Source: Epiperipatus broadwayi | Taxonomy: Eukaryota > Onychophora > Udeonychophora > Euonychophora > Peripatidae | Reading direction: 5' to 3' | Assembly (NCBI GenBank): GCA_028023455.1 | Contig: JAQFVV010006471.1 | Coordinates: 1,162,123 to 1,226,122, forward strand | Length of the DNA: 64,000 nucleotides | Shown here: positions 14,774 through 27,591 of the stretch, in pieces | Position numbering within the stretch: position 1 is the stretch's first letter | Layout of the letters: every line of letters begins with the position of its first letter | The notes under the pieces: generated by a model | Databases searched by the model: none | Seen by the model: only the letters and a program-made list of their open reading frames with translations | Told to the model about the DNA's origin: nothing | Translations under genes and position numbers: made by a program

Positions 14774-15703
14774 ATAACTTACAAGCTTAAGAGATAGAGT
14801 CATGTGATCTATGAATTGGATCTTTGACTCTTATTTTGACTATTTATAGTCTCTGCCAAAAGTCTTATGCAATTTTATATTGCTATGACAACTAATATAT
14901 GGTATGGCTGAAGAACTATCGGCCCCATACTGCTATTTGAGTTGGATAGCTGGGTTTGAAGACATGTAGATGTCTGAAAATTTCAGATTTTTCACTCAAT
15001 AGATAACTTTTAGATAAGTACTTGGCTTTGGGTTGGTATTTTTAGATCTAGTATCTGAACCTACCCTGACACCTCTCTGAGGAGTGCCAAAGCACGAAAC
15101 CATGGTCAGGGGGGGGGTTCCTGACAGAGATATTTTAAGTGCTGGCTCTGGCTAAGCATTTATCATAAAGCTTGTAGAGGAATTGGCAATCCTCACTGTT
15201 TATAACTTACAAGCTTAAGAGATAGAGTCATGTGATCTATGAATTGGATCTTTGACTCTTATTTTGACTATTTATAGTCTCTGCCAAAAGTCTTATGCAA
15301 TTTTATATTGCTATGACAACTAATATATGGTATGGCTGAAGAACTATCGGCCCCATACTGCTATTTGAGTTGGATAGCTGGGTTTGAAGACATGTAGATG
15401 TCTGAAAATTTCAGATTTTTCACTCAATAGATAACTTTTAGATAAGTACTTGGCTTTGGGTTGGTATTTTTAGATCTAGTATCTGAACCTACCCTGACAC
15501 CTCTCTGAGGAGTGCCAAAGCACGAAACCATGGTCAGGGGTTTGGGAAGGGGTTCCTGACAGAGATATTTTAAGTGCTGGCTCTGGCTAAGCATTTATCA
15601 TAAAGCTTGTAGAGGAATTGGCAATCCTCACTGTTTATAACTTACAAGCTTAAGAGATAGGGTCATGTGATCTATGAATTGGATCTTTGACTCTTATTTT
15701 GAC
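14461..15703 (+). repeat. Tandem array, about 430-bp unit, three copies
   Basis: Units are in register at 14501, 14934 and 15362 (landmark tatttgagttggatagctgg), giving periods of 433 and 428 bp. Each contains gaagacatgtagatgtctga, cgaaaccatggtcagggg and cttgtagaggaattggcaat, and ends near actcttattttgac. Units two and three differ by only a few bases. Unit two has lost about 9 bp after catggtcaggggg (near 15110), where units one and three read tttgggaagg. No coding frame is kept across the unit. Function unknown; satellite-like or a tandemly amplified MITE. Confidence 0.93.
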
Positions 15704-15737
15704 CAATACATTGTACAGACTTAAACCTGCATTTATA

Positions 15738-16401
15738 TATGTAATATATGCGGGGTTTGAACTCAGACTTTCACATAACACACCACACACCATGTTGAAA
15801 AGATAAATAATCACCAATATACGTATTTCATGCTAAACCAGCAATCATCAGTTGGTCCAGATTACTATCCTCACACACATATATAATCAGTACTCAGCTT
15901 TATATTAAGATAGCCAATCTTTATACTTTAATGGACAGGCTTCAAACTATTCCAACTCACAACTCTTTAGCCTTCCATTTCATTGAAAATCTGATGATGT
16001 ATGTATAAATGGATTATTCTCCTGTACATGAGGGGTCAGAATGACTAATATCTCAACATGGGTAGGATGACAACCTTGGCACTAACTAGGGCTTTGAACG
16101 TTCCATCATCAGATTTTCAATGAAATGGAAAGCTAAAGAGTTGTGAGTTGGAATAGTTTGAAGCCTGTCCATTAAAGTATAAAGATTGGCTATCTTAATA
16201 TAAAGCTGAGTACTGATTATATATATGTGTGAGGATAGTAATCTGGACCAACTGATGATTGCTGGTTTAGCATGAAATACGTATATTGGTGATTATTTAT
16301 CTTTTCAACATGGTGTGATCAGGTGGATCAGCAATATGAGATGGCACTGAGAGTGGTGGGTTGTGTGAAAGTCTGAGTTCAAACCCCACATATATTACAT
16401 A
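15738..16401. mobile_element. Foldback element with SINE-like tips (family B, copy 2)
   Basis: The arm 15738-15999 pairs closely with about 16104-16401 around a 104-bp centre. The outer tips read tatgtaatatatgcggggtt and its complement at 16382-16401. Next to the right tip, gtctgagttcaaacccc resembles a Pol III B box, and the right arm alone carries about 35 extra bases (aggtggatcagcaatatgag onwards) resembling a tRNA-like head. Sequence and order match the 2113-2663 element, so they form one family. Arms here are far better paired, so this copy is younger. Confidence 0.85.
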
Positions 16402-17782
16402 TTTACAAATGAAAAAAACAAGAAAAAAATACATAATATCAAAAAGAAATTCAGGTTAATAGTATATAAATTACCACATTCTTTCAATCAGATAAAATTG
16501 TTCATTGAGCAACAAACAATTAAGCTAATATAACCAAGAATAGCTTCATTAAATTATTGCAAACAAAAAAAATAATGAAAATACTATCTCTTTAGGATAT
16601 ATGGATTTGTCCTACACAGAAATAGTTTTTCATAGTGCTAAAATGTGATATTTTAAATGTATATAATGAAGTCTTTTAAGATAAAAGCTCTAACTAAAAG
16701 CAAATAATTCAAAAATGTCCACTCATGAACAAAATAATAACAATATGAAGAAAAATAATAACAATTTATTATCTCCAAAAGTTATTTTGGATAAATCATT
16801 ATTGATAAATATTAAACTAGATTATACTTTATACTTTCCTAGCTTCATCTGTTTCACATATCAATTCATTAAGCCTTTTTATAAATACTTCCTTTTTTTA
16901 TTATTTCTATTTTTCCATTTTCTTTTCTCTACCACCGATTTTATCTTTTTAAATAATAAAAACAGACAAATCTAATTAGTTGAGAAATATAGAAAGAATT
17001 ATAAAAAAAGCAGATAAGTTTTATATCTGTCAACTGACTACATGTTCTTTATATTTTATTGAAATAAGGATCTCCTGTGATTTACTGGAGTGATGGATTT
17101 GTGGACTTTGGGGCTCAAAATCAGTGGATCATAATGCTAACTCTGTCAGTTTGAACTTTTTATGATCTTCCAAGCAATAAATCATTGTATTATTTCATCT
17201 TGCATACTTTAATGCAGTAGTAGAATAATAGATTGAAGTTAAAGACTCATGGATTGTGGCTCCAACATTTTCAAAGCTCAAATTTATTATGAATTTCCAA
17301 GCAGTAAATCATTCAATTAACATTTTTTTTGTTGAAATAAGACAATATTAAATTAGGAAATTAGAGTATATGTATACTAAAAAATATATGATTTAATGAA
17401 AGAATAAAAATTATTTTTTTAATTCACTGATAATTATTACTAATATTTAACATTTAATTAATCACTATTGATCTTTTCTTGATTCTCTCTCTCTCTCTTT
17501 ATTTTTTTATCTTCAGTCATTAAGGTAATCTCTCTTTTGTTTGTGCAACAATCTTTTCACCTTTTAACTATATACACAGTAATTCTGATTTCAATTTTTT
17601 CTTCTTTCTTTCCTTTCTATTATTTTCATTTATTCTAAACAAAAAATAAATAATTATTAAAGCCTGTAAAGCTATGATAATGTAATGAATAAGCTAATGT
17701 TAAAACATTTAATGACTAAATAAATTTGAGTTTGAAATATGAAAGAAATTATTTGAAGCTAAGTATTTTCGATACCATATAG

Positions 17783-18076
17783 CAGCGGTCCCCAACCTTT
17801 TTGCACTTAAGAGCTCATTTTATAATACTGGCCAGGTGGCGGGCACTATTTATTTTTTCAGTGTAAATTTATAGTTGGATATTTTTAATAATAGACTCTT
17901 TTACACTGTACCTACAATTTGATTACAATATAATACAATAATTTATAAGAAATCTTAAAAATTAAATTTATTTGTATCAGATAAATAATTTTTTATCGTG
18001 TTCGGATAGCAGCGTGCACCCATAAAATGGTCTGCGGGCGCCATGGTGCCTGCAGGCATAGGGTTGGGGACCTCTG
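17783..18076. mobile_element. hAT-type MITE, 294 bp
   Basis: Flanked by an exact 8-bp target duplication, ccatatag, at 17775-17782 and 18077-18084. The ends read cagcggtccccaacc and ggttggggacctctg, an inverted repeat with one or two mismatches beginning CAG, as in hAT superfamily elements. Near the right end is a GC-rich block, gcgggcgccatggtgcctgc. There is no transposase, so it must have been moved in trans. Confidence 0.9.
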
Positions 18077-19095
18077 CCATATAGTATCATAATCATAGCA
18101 TAATCAAAGGGGAGGGAGTTGTCCCCCATAAATAATGTAAATGTTGAATAAAAAATTGGATTGAGATCAAAATAAATATTCAAAGGTTAATGTTGCACAG
18201 CAATGAGAAGTGAGGAGCTATATGTGTCATTTTTAGAAAGAGGGTGCTGGAGTCTTTTTTATTGATGGCATGGGTATCTTTAGCTGCAAATAAATTCTTT
18301 CGTATTTCAAACCCAAATCTGTTTATTTGTTAAATGTTTCAAGATTTGCTTATTCATTATATATATATATATTTTCTAGAATTAGAATGGTCATATTTAT
18401 CTATGAATGGCTGCAAATGATAATGTTAACTATTTTCTCAATCATCTACTTGTTAATCTGACTTACTTACTTTTTTTGATCTTTTACCCTTCTGAATTAA
18501 GTATCTATAATGTAATTTCTTCTCCATTTGTTTGAATATACAACTATTTGAATTTATTATCTACTTTTCTTATCCAAAAACTTTGACTTTTATGCTCTAA
18601 TGTATTCATCTTTGCTCTATTAATGATTCTTTTTTTTTGGTTCAGAGCTTTTCAGTTTCAATTATATTATAATTAAATTGTATTCAGCATCTATATTAGA
18701 TTGTGAATGTATCTATATAATTTCAGTTCTATTCCTAAATTAATCTTAATTATTAAATAATTCAAATAAAGATGACTTTTAGAAAGTAACTTTTATTACT
18801 GCTTCTTATTCTTAGTTCATAATTTCATACAATATCATTTTCTCTTTCCTAAAGATCTCAACATATCAAACTCACAATAGATTAATAGAACTGAATCTAA
18901 GATAATAATCTTTAACCTTTTTTCTGTGAATATACTTCAAGAAATAATAAATATAATCAAATCATTAAATGTTAATTGAAAGTAGATTGTGAAATGATAT
19001 TTGAAATTAGTACATAAACATCTGTCATTCATTAAACAAAACAAAAAGTACGATAAACTATATTCATGCAAAAAGCATTCTCAAATTCCTTTTAC

Positions 19096-19305
19096 CTTCT
19101 GATAACCATGTACAAGAGCAATTCCAAGAGGTGTAGGAATAAGGCGTCGTCCACTTTCAACAGTCACATAATTTCTTTGGCAAATATTGTTAATATGTAC
19201 AGGAATGCTAGCATCAGTTCCAATTCCATGTTTTTCCATAAGTGTGATTAATTCACTTTCAGTTAAATAATCAGGTGGAGAGGTTTGACTTTCTATTAGT
19301 TTTAC
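19096..19305 (-). CDS. TOP3B: TOP3B internal exon G ([13 protein letters not shown] motif)
   Basis: This 210-bp, 70-codon exon encodes [20 protein letters not shown], then [20 protein letters not shown] and [21 protein letters not shown], ending [21 protein letters not shown] is the Top3 version of the type IA LE+xGIGRPST motif, and PTPLG matches the PTxxG that closes domain II. Identity with vertebrate TOP3B is very high here. The acceptor is ttaatcag|gta and the donor cag aag|gtaaaa, both in phase 0. Mammalian TOP3B has YYK in place of YQK just before the border. Confidence 0.97.
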
Positions 19306-20691
19306 CTGATTAAAAAAAAAATGAAAAAATTAATCACTAAAACAACAATTATAATTTAATAAATAATTTGATATAAAATGATGTAAACCCATAACATATT
19401 TGACATTTCTACTGTATTAAAAAGATGGATAGCTATTTAAAAAAACCAACAACAAACACAATATAAAAAATATCCAAATATTCCTGTATGGATTGAAAAC
19501 ATATTTGAAAAAATAAAAAAAAAGTATACAATATAATTTCTAAAACTTTTGAAAAGATATATTTCATAATAAATATGTATATAAAAAGAATATACATGTA
19601 TTACAGAAACTTGTATCTCGAACAAAGATTGGAATCTATGCTGGTGTAACATGAAATTTTTTTAAAGATTCCAACTAGGATTAAAATTTTTCTCTCAGAT
19701 AGCCAGCCTGTACCAAACCCATTAACTATCCAAAACAATGATTGATCAAAGAATAACTGGCTATTCTTAGCTAATGGGAAAAGAATAATAAAAAACTGCT
19801 CAAACTCTCATCACCCAACTAGACAAACTTGGAGGGAAGTGTCTTATCTTCAATGTTCTAATTAACAGCTGTTGAGAAAGCTCTCATCCTATAGTGGATT
19901 ATTTAAAACCTATTTTTTTTTATAAAAAATAATATTCTTAGATGGCAGAAAAAGACATAAAATCATTAAAACAGTCTTAAAAACTGTTTTTAGTCTCAAG
20001 GTTTTATAAGGAATATTGAAAACTTGAGTCTTTCATTTTGTTTCATTGTCTAACTCAAATTGTTTATTTGTTGAATTTTGCATAAAATAAAAATGGAAAA
20101 CTGGTGCACTATTTGGCTACAAAATAAGTCAGTAGAAAACTATCTCAATCATGATTATGACAAAAGAATGTATCTTGTAAATGATACCAGAGTATTTTCA
20201 CAGAAATGTAAACTTTCATTTCAAGATAATAGTTAAATTTCTCCTCCCTCATCTGCAGTGAAACATGTATCATATTGTAATCACTTTGATTTCTGAATAC
20301 TGATCTTAATAATTTTTCTCTTTATAGTATCGTATTAACATCTATTTTATATCTCACTAATCAATGATCAATTCCTATATTGAATCTATTAAGAACCTTT
20401 TAAACTTGAAACATATTCTTTCTGTTAGTCAAAATATAATCTAATTCTGTTGTACCTTCATTTGGATGTTTTCATGTTCATTTTCGATTAATATTTTTCT
20501 CAAAGAAAGAATTCATAAAATATAGTTTAACTTTTTCTATGAATTCTAAAAGTCTGTGTCTTACATCATTTCTATCACCATAATCAAATTTACAGCACTT
20601 TCAACATAATAATTATTAATCCTACTTCACATAGTTAATAATAGGTCTATTATTGCTGGGTTATGATTTTATTTTTTTTACATGCATGTTA

Positions 20692-21231
20692 TAAACCACC
20701 AAACATCACATGATCACTATTTCTTATGCTAGCACATAACTGTTATTAAAACAGGCAAAACTCTCCATACAGTAGTGCCACTCAGTGCCAACCAGAGTAA
20801 TCAATGGATGCCAGAAGGCTTGTACATAAAATCCCCATCTAGTGCCTACTCATCTAATATCCCCAGACTAGTTTCTGGCTTGTGGCCTTCATCAGTGAGA
20901 AGCTTTGGATCTGAGAGCACTGCACCTAGACCTTAGGATCTAATGCAACCCTTCAACAGTCACTTTTTATCTCTACTTAACTACAAAACTATGAGAATAA
21001 AATTGAAAACCCAATAAGTTCCTTACTAACGAAGACCACAAGCCAGAAATTAGTATGGGGATATTGGATGAGTAGGCACTAGATGGGGATTTTATGCAGA
21101 AGCCTTCTGGCATTCATTGATTACTCTGGTTGGCATTGATTGGCATTACTGTATGGAGAGTTTTGTCTATTTTAATAACAGTTATGTGCTAACATAAGAA
21201 ATAGTAATCATGTGAAGTTTAGTGGTTTAAC
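20692..21231. mobile_element. Inverted pair of SINE-like family A copies
   Basis: Left copy 20692-21010 is reversed relative to the right copy at 21011-21231. Paired landmarks are aaaccaccaaacatcacatg with catgtgaagtttagtggttt, ccatacagtagtgccact with its complement near 21150, and aatcaatggatgccagaagg with ccttctggcattcattgatt. The two copies share the tail gtatggagagttttgtctat. No ORF. Confidence 0.85.
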
Positions 21232-21239
21232 ACCAATCC

Positions 21240-21625
21240 TGCCTAATAGGATAGTGATGGCTATGGTTGTTAAAGAGCCAAAAACACCAAAATGTATGGA
21301 TACTGAACTGGGTTCAGACCTATAAAACTATATAAGCTATTGAGCTTAGAATAAAAATATTATTGTATTTTCAATTTTATTCTCATAGTTTTGTACTTAA
21401 GTAGAGATAAAAGGTGGCTTCTGGAGGGTTGCATTAGATCCTAAGATCTAGGTGCAGTGCTCTCAGATCCAAAGCTCCTCACTGACGAAGGCCACAAGCC
21501 AGAAACTAGTTTGGGGATATTGGATGAGTAGGCACTAGATGGGGATTTTATGCATAAGCCTTCTGGCACCCATTGATTAGTCTGGTTGGCATTGAGTGGC
21601 ACTACTATATAAGAGAGTTATGCAT
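21240..21625 (+). mobile_element. SINE-like family A element, longest copy, tRNA-like head
   Basis: Begins with a possible tRNA-derived head: gatggctatggttgttaaag (A-box-like) and gaactgggttcagacc (B-box-like, GGTTCRANNC) about 45 bases later. The body then carries ggtgcagtgctctcagatcc, cactgacgaaggccacaagc, tggatgagtaggcactagat and the tail ggcattgagtggcactact. The same body recurs at 20692-21231, 30748-30930 and 58199-58440. Family name unknown to me; the Pol III head is a suggestion from the boxes only. Confidence 0.6.
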
Positions 21626-23700
21626 ATTATACATATCAAGTTATTTGAAAACTATCTCTTTTATAATTAGAATAAATTAAGAGTGACTATTCATTTTCTT
21701 GAGGAGGCTATGGAGCCCCAAGGTTCTGATTAATGAAATACAAATATCATAAATATACATTATACAACAAATGTGTATGACTACTTAATTAGAAATGACG
21801 GCAATGTGTCTTAATACTGCAAGACTCACATCATTTTTCTGATTTTATATTGGGCCAACTCATTTAAGTCATCATTATTATGGAATATTATTAAGTTATA
21901 CTACACACTAAAGAATAAAAACAATTGACTTCAATTCTTAAATTAAATACATTTTTGCACAAGTCTACAGATGAGCATTGCATGAAATAATAGCAATAAT
22001 GTAAATTATTATTAAAGATAAATTATAAAATTTCTTCCTAGTAAGATGCCATAATTATATTATTTAATAATTTGTGTAAAAAGAGAACAACAGAAATAAC
22101 TATTTGTTTCAGATGTTATGATATCAACAAAGAGAAACACCAAATCAATTAATAAAGATGAATTTTTCAAATGCAAAGAATACAGGTAAATAACAGATAA
22201 AATGTATTTAATACTTACACCAGAAAGTTAAATTTCTAATTAATTGGAAAAGGAACTGAATCATTATTGAAATTAATCATTAAAATATTATTGAGATAAG
22301 ATTGGCAATGTGGACAGAATGTACCTAATAACATAAGTAGATATTATCTTGTCTCAAATCTGAGAAGAGTATATAATTTGCAACTCTTAAAAATGATTAT
22401 AAATAAAAAGTGATGTAAACAAGATTTATGCTAAAAAGTGCACACATTAATTATGATTGCTGATCCAGCAGATGGTATAAGAGCTCAGAAATCATTTAGC
22501 AATTGTACAATTTAGGATTAGTCTATAACTGGAAAACTCACATCAGTGATGTATGCACTGGCCTTAGTTAAAACACTGGTCACATAATAAGTTTATCGGG
22601 AAGTTATCTCACTTGCTGTATTTTTTTAAATCAATAATTCTTTTACATTAAGTGTGAGAATGTAAATAAAGGACAAATCCAGAAATGATTTAGGTTTCTT
22701 GAACTATTTTTTCTTTTATACCTCTTAGATAAAAGGCTTATATACATTCACTAAGGAAATATCTTGTAGACAAGTATGATGATCTAAGTTCTTAAAACAA
22801 ATAAAGAAGTATTAGTCAGGACTATTAAGTAATTCACCATATCAAAAAAAAAAAAAATTTTTTTATAAAATCAAATTTTTGATATTTTCTAGCTATTTGC
22901 TTTTATACTAGGGGATGATCTATAATCATATTTGAATGCATTAATGTGAACAAATACTGTCTCACAAAAATATCCTTAAACTAAAAAATATTTCTTTTTA
23001 TAGACTTTGTTGATGAAATTTAGCACAGTGATAGCTATAGGGACTGAAAGTTTAAAGATTCCTGGACAATTTCCAACTGAGAAACAAAAAAAAATATATT
23101 TTAGCTTGGTAAATTAGGTGTAACTAATCGACTTTAATGTTTAAATATTACATGATTTCTCAAGCAACAGAGAATATGATTAATTATTTATATATATAAA
23201 AAAGGACATGGAATTTCTACAATTTTTCAATCTCACTTAATGAAAACAATTCTTAAAAGCACTTAAATAATCTACAGGGTTTTCATCACACTCTCTCTTA
23301 AAAACCTTTAGCTGAATAAATTTAGCTATGAGACCATTCATCCTTTCATTTTTAAAAAATAAAAATGATCGTTGTATTGATTATTTTTTAATACATATTA
23401 TGGCTTATTATTTAAAGTTTTTTATAGTCTTATATATAAGTAACATAAATAATGCTGATAAAAAGAAACCTTTTATATGAATCTATCAATTGAAACTAAA
23501 TAATCAACATAGAAAATGTATACTTATTATCTGCCTTATCTATTTTCTTTATTGAAAGCAGTATCCAAAAAGTAGTTAAAAAAACTCTGAAAAACAAATG
23601 ATCCTAAAATTAATTATTATGAAGTTTCTTTAAATGTTTCAATTATATGTCAATACATTTTGCTCAGGGAGTTCATAAAACGTTTAAACACCAGAAGTGA

Positions 23701-23768
23701 CTGATCTGGCACAATCCACAAATCCTAAACTTCATAGTCTGCCGTTTTATCAGTGCACCAAACCACAT
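23701..23768 (-). mobile_element. Possible tRNA-derived SINE head
   Basis: On the minus strand the block reads tggtttggtgcactgataaa (A-box-like), then a spacer, then ttgtggattgtgccagatca (B-box-like). Spacing of about 35-40 bp fits a Pol III promoter. It is only a fragment, and no second copy is visible here. Confidence 0.35.
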
Positions 23769-25385
23769 CACCATAAATCAGTTTAACAATTAATCCTATA
23801 TACTTTAGTATTAGTGGTTGCATAAAAGACTTGCAAGCTAGAAATTAATGGACCAAAATTCAACTTATGACTTCTGATACTTAAATGTTACATGACTTCT
23901 GAGCAATTATGCTTTAATTTCATTTTTAATCTTTTCTTTTTAAAGAAAAAATAATAATAATTAAGTTTCAGAATTAGTAGCAAAAGGTTCAAAAACTTTT
24001 ATAGTGCACAGAGAAAACAATCCTATGACTTATTTCTTTAAAAAGCTTCTTTTCTGATAAATCTTTTATACATTCATAATTTTGACATGTTAAATTTACT
24101 AATACTTCTAAAAGAATCAAAAAAATTTTAAACACAAACTCTAAATTCACAAAATTAGATCATATTTGGAAACTCCATTTTGTTATGTTTTTTTTTTTTT
24201 CAAGATTGCCATTATATTATGCTCCCTATCAACTAATAGTGTAATTTGTTATCCGATGCAAATCATCAATCAATTTCTAATCAATCCCTGGCTACACTCT
24301 CATCTTTCGAAAACTTTATAAATGCCTTAAGATATTATTGTTAAATTTTGTATGAACATACTAAAAAAAAATTTAAAATTAATATTCTGAGAGTCCATGA
24401 ATATATCTAGAATAATTTTTAATATTAGTGTATATTCATCATCTAATAATAGCTGTAGAGGGGCTTTCTTGTTGTGCTTTCGCAAAAAATATTCTATTTT
24501 ATCAGTCTCATGTAATTACCATTACCAAAGATAAATTAAAATCTCACAAAAATACATGCAACTATCACATGCTCTCTTTATTACCATTTCATTTGAAATT
24601 CTATAAGTAGTATAAGCATGAAATTAGTGTAGCATCATGAATATGCAATTAAGAGATTAAACTACTTTTTCTCAGGCTATAAATAGATAACATTCTGTAT
24701 GTTATTAAGAATAAAATGAATCAATAGACCAATCTATTCTTTAAACCTATGATATTTGTAAGCTTAATCATGCTAATATTGGCGGAAATTCAGCATGAAC
24801 TGAATACATCAACTAGATAAAACCATGGCATTAATAATTATTTACACAAAAGTAGAGATAAAATTTCACTTTTAATATTTTTATTTCAATAATCAAATAG
24901 AAATTAATAATTGTAAAATAACATTATTTTAAGCAGTATAGTAATAAGTATTCACATATATTCCCAAAATAAAATTTATCTGTTAATTATATCACTTGAA
25001 AGATTCATGAAAAATTATAAAAGCTAATACAAGTAGATTTTTGTATTGACTTTATATTTTTGATGCAGATATGCAGCATTTAAAATAAATTTCTTTACTT
25101 TTTTTAAATTAATTTTCTCAATAACCACAATCTAAAAAGACAAGGCTCCGTTGAAAGTCCATTTCCAAAATTCATTTGATATGCCAATTACTTTAAATTA
25201 TATTATTTTATTAATAATTCTATTTGGACAACATCATCAATATTATATAACATGAATTTCTTCAAATTTCTATTACTTTTTTATAATTTTTAGAATTACA
25301 GGCCATCTCATGGTGGATTTACTTGCTTTAAAAACATAATTATAAGAACTATAGTACTATGCACACTGAATATGTTTTATTAATA

Positions 25386-26317
25386 CACCTGGGTCTCTTT
25401 TTACACGGATTTATTTAACGCGATTTTGAAGTTACACGATTCACGTTTCTCCGGAAGTCGAACTCCGATAATGCGCTATTACTTTAAATAATAAATTTTG
25501 CTACTTACGTCTTATTGGAATTCGACTTTCATCTTAGTAATTTCAATATTTTCAGTGTTTTATAATAGTAAGATTTTATGCAATAATGAAATTAAAATCA
25601 TGATTTCCACATTTTATGTATACACACATTAAATTTGACAAGATTATAATGTAAATTTGTTCAAACATTGTGTGTGTTAATTTTGCATTTTAAATCACAT
25701 TCTATTTTTGCTTTTTAAAAAAGAACGTAATCAATTATTAATCATTTAGTGTCCGCAAGTTTATTTTTAAAAGGTGAGTAATAGCAGTGGGCACAATTAA
25801 AATTGAAAATTAAAAAATTAAAGACAAAATAAGAATTTAATTTTTAGTTGTTAGATTAATTACTAATTACGTTGTCACCAGAAAACTATTAACACAACAT
25901 GAGAGTGACATTGGCGCTAGTTGTATATCCTCTTGTGAAGAATCTGATTTTTTACTGGTTTGCAAACGAACCTGTTTAACGGCAAATAGCGATAATAATT
26001 AAAATGTGTATAAAAAAATGTAAATTATGCATAAAAATATATTGTTTTGAATAAAATTAAATATTATAGTTAAAAAAAGTTTGTCTTGTATGAATTTTTT
26101 TCAAATTTGAAATTTTTTATTAGTCATATTTTATTTCATTTTTTTTGTGTGCGAATTTTAAAGTAATTTTACGTTGGTGCTTTGCTTTTACGCTATCTTT
26201 GAAAAATCACAGTCCGTATCCCCCCTTTTTCAAGGTAAGTTACATCTATTTTTGCGTGATTTCGTTTGCACATGTTTTCTGAGAAACCTATCTATCGTGT
26301 AAAACGAGACCCAAGTG
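25386..26317. mobile_element. pogo/Tigger-like non-autonomous transposon, 932 bp
   Basis: The left end reads cacctgggtctctttttaca and the right end, reversed, cacttgggtctcgttttaca. This is an inverted repeat of about 24 bp with three mismatches. Both ends abut TA, the expected TA duplication of the Tc1/mariner-pogo group. Interior G+C is somewhat higher near the ends, and no transposase frame is kept. Most likely an internal-deletion or MITE derivative. Confidence 0.8.
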
Positions 26318-27408
26318 TATTATAAAATCTCAATAAAGCATTTATATGGCTTATTATGATTCAAAATAGTTGCCCAGAAATATCCTTAATTAATACAGCA
26401 AAACTTTTTAGTGAGACCTTAAAACTTTTTAGTGAGACCTTGACTTATGTAAACCACTATTTCATACCTATGTAAAAAAATTTTTTTTAGAAGTAAAAAA
26501 AAAAATCTACTGAATTTTACAGAACAATTTGGTAATATAATATATAACATATGTAAGTAATTATGTTAAATGAGACTGTATGGCAACTCAAAATTGCCCA
26601 CCATGACTCAATCTCTAACTTAAAATTACATATTTAGCAGTTACCTGTGCATGCAAAAAATTCTCATACACATTTGTGAAGATTTTGTACTATTTTTTCT
26701 TAGCTAAAGTAATTATATTTTAAATTAATTATAATTTTAAGCAAAAAATGGTAGTTTTCCTAACAATGTATAATGTGCATTAAAGTCTACAATAACTAAA
26801 GTCAATAAACTTCAGTCCAATAACGATACATATAGTATTGTATTGTGTTTTGTATAGTAATATACTTATAACATATGTTATTATATTTGCATTAATCCAA
26901 AGAATGTACATTTCATTTTACATGTAGAGATATGGACTGAACCATTTATGAATCTCAGAGAGGGCTCTTTTATATATTCCAGTTGTAATTGATTTTTCAA
27001 AAATTAAAAAAATTAACCAACTTAATATATAAATAATAATAATAATATCAGATTTATTTGTGATATAAATTGATCTGAATTAGTATTTCCAGTTAACAAA
27101 AAGTTTGTATATCTTTTCTTTTTCCATGCTTACTTGACATTCAAATTTTTGCATTTTACATTTTAATTCATTAACTTTTATATATTTTTGATATTATATG
27201 TTTCTTATGCAAATTAAGAAGAAATTTGCAAATATTTATTCAGCAGAATTAAAGTTATATGTAATTTAGATGTTAATGTGTCGTTATTTTATTTTTAAAA
27301 CTAATATTCTTAAAATATTTGTACTGATCCTAAAGATTGCTTTTATGATTCAAAGTTTAAATTAGTTCCACTTAATAAGATAAAAGTTATATTATATAAA
27401 ATAATTAC

Positions 27409-27591
27409 CTCTTCAACAAGGAAAGTGTCACCTTTGTTAACTTCAGGAAGAGATTCTTCAGTAGAAATTGCTTGCCAGGACATGACGCTCGTATAACCTG
27501 CTGAGATTACTGTTTTACCAGAACAAGTAAATGTTTCATTATTGATTTCAAATTTAATACTTGTTTGTAGATATCGGCAATCTGAACTAAG
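27409..27591 (-). CDS. TOP3B: TOP3B internal exon F
   Basis: This 183-bp, 61-codon exon begins LSSDCRYLQTSIKFEINNET and continues FTCSGKTVISAGYTSVMSWQ, then AISTEESLPEVNKGDTFLVEE. It matches the TOP3B region FTCSGKTVLSPGFTEVMPWQ..EESLP, part of the arch-forming domain around the DNA gate. The acceptor is tttcag|ctt and the donor gaagag|gtaatt. Both ends are phase 0. Conservation is lower around NKGDTF, as in other animals. Confidence 0.95.

Larger units (their letters stand above)
13673..19095 (-). other. TOP3B intron G-H
   Basis: A 5.4-kb intron. It holds a hairpin plus tandem array (14154-15703), a SINE-derived foldback (15738-16401) and a hAT MITE (17783-18076). The stretch 17050-17310 has two diverged copies of a unit ending aagca.taaatcatt. 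I see nothing recognisable in 13680-14150, 16410-17050 or 18080-19090. Confidence 0.85.
19306..27408 (-). other. TOP3B intron F-G
   Basis: An 8.1-kb intron with a cluster of inverted SINE-like copies (20692-21625), a probable tRNA-derived SINE remnant (23701-23768) and a pogo-like transposon (25386-26317). Just after it, at 26400-26441, a 21-bp unit (aaaactttttagtgagacct plus t) is directly repeated. Nothing recognisable in 19310-20680, 21640-23690, 23780-25380 or 26450-27400. Confidence 0.85.
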
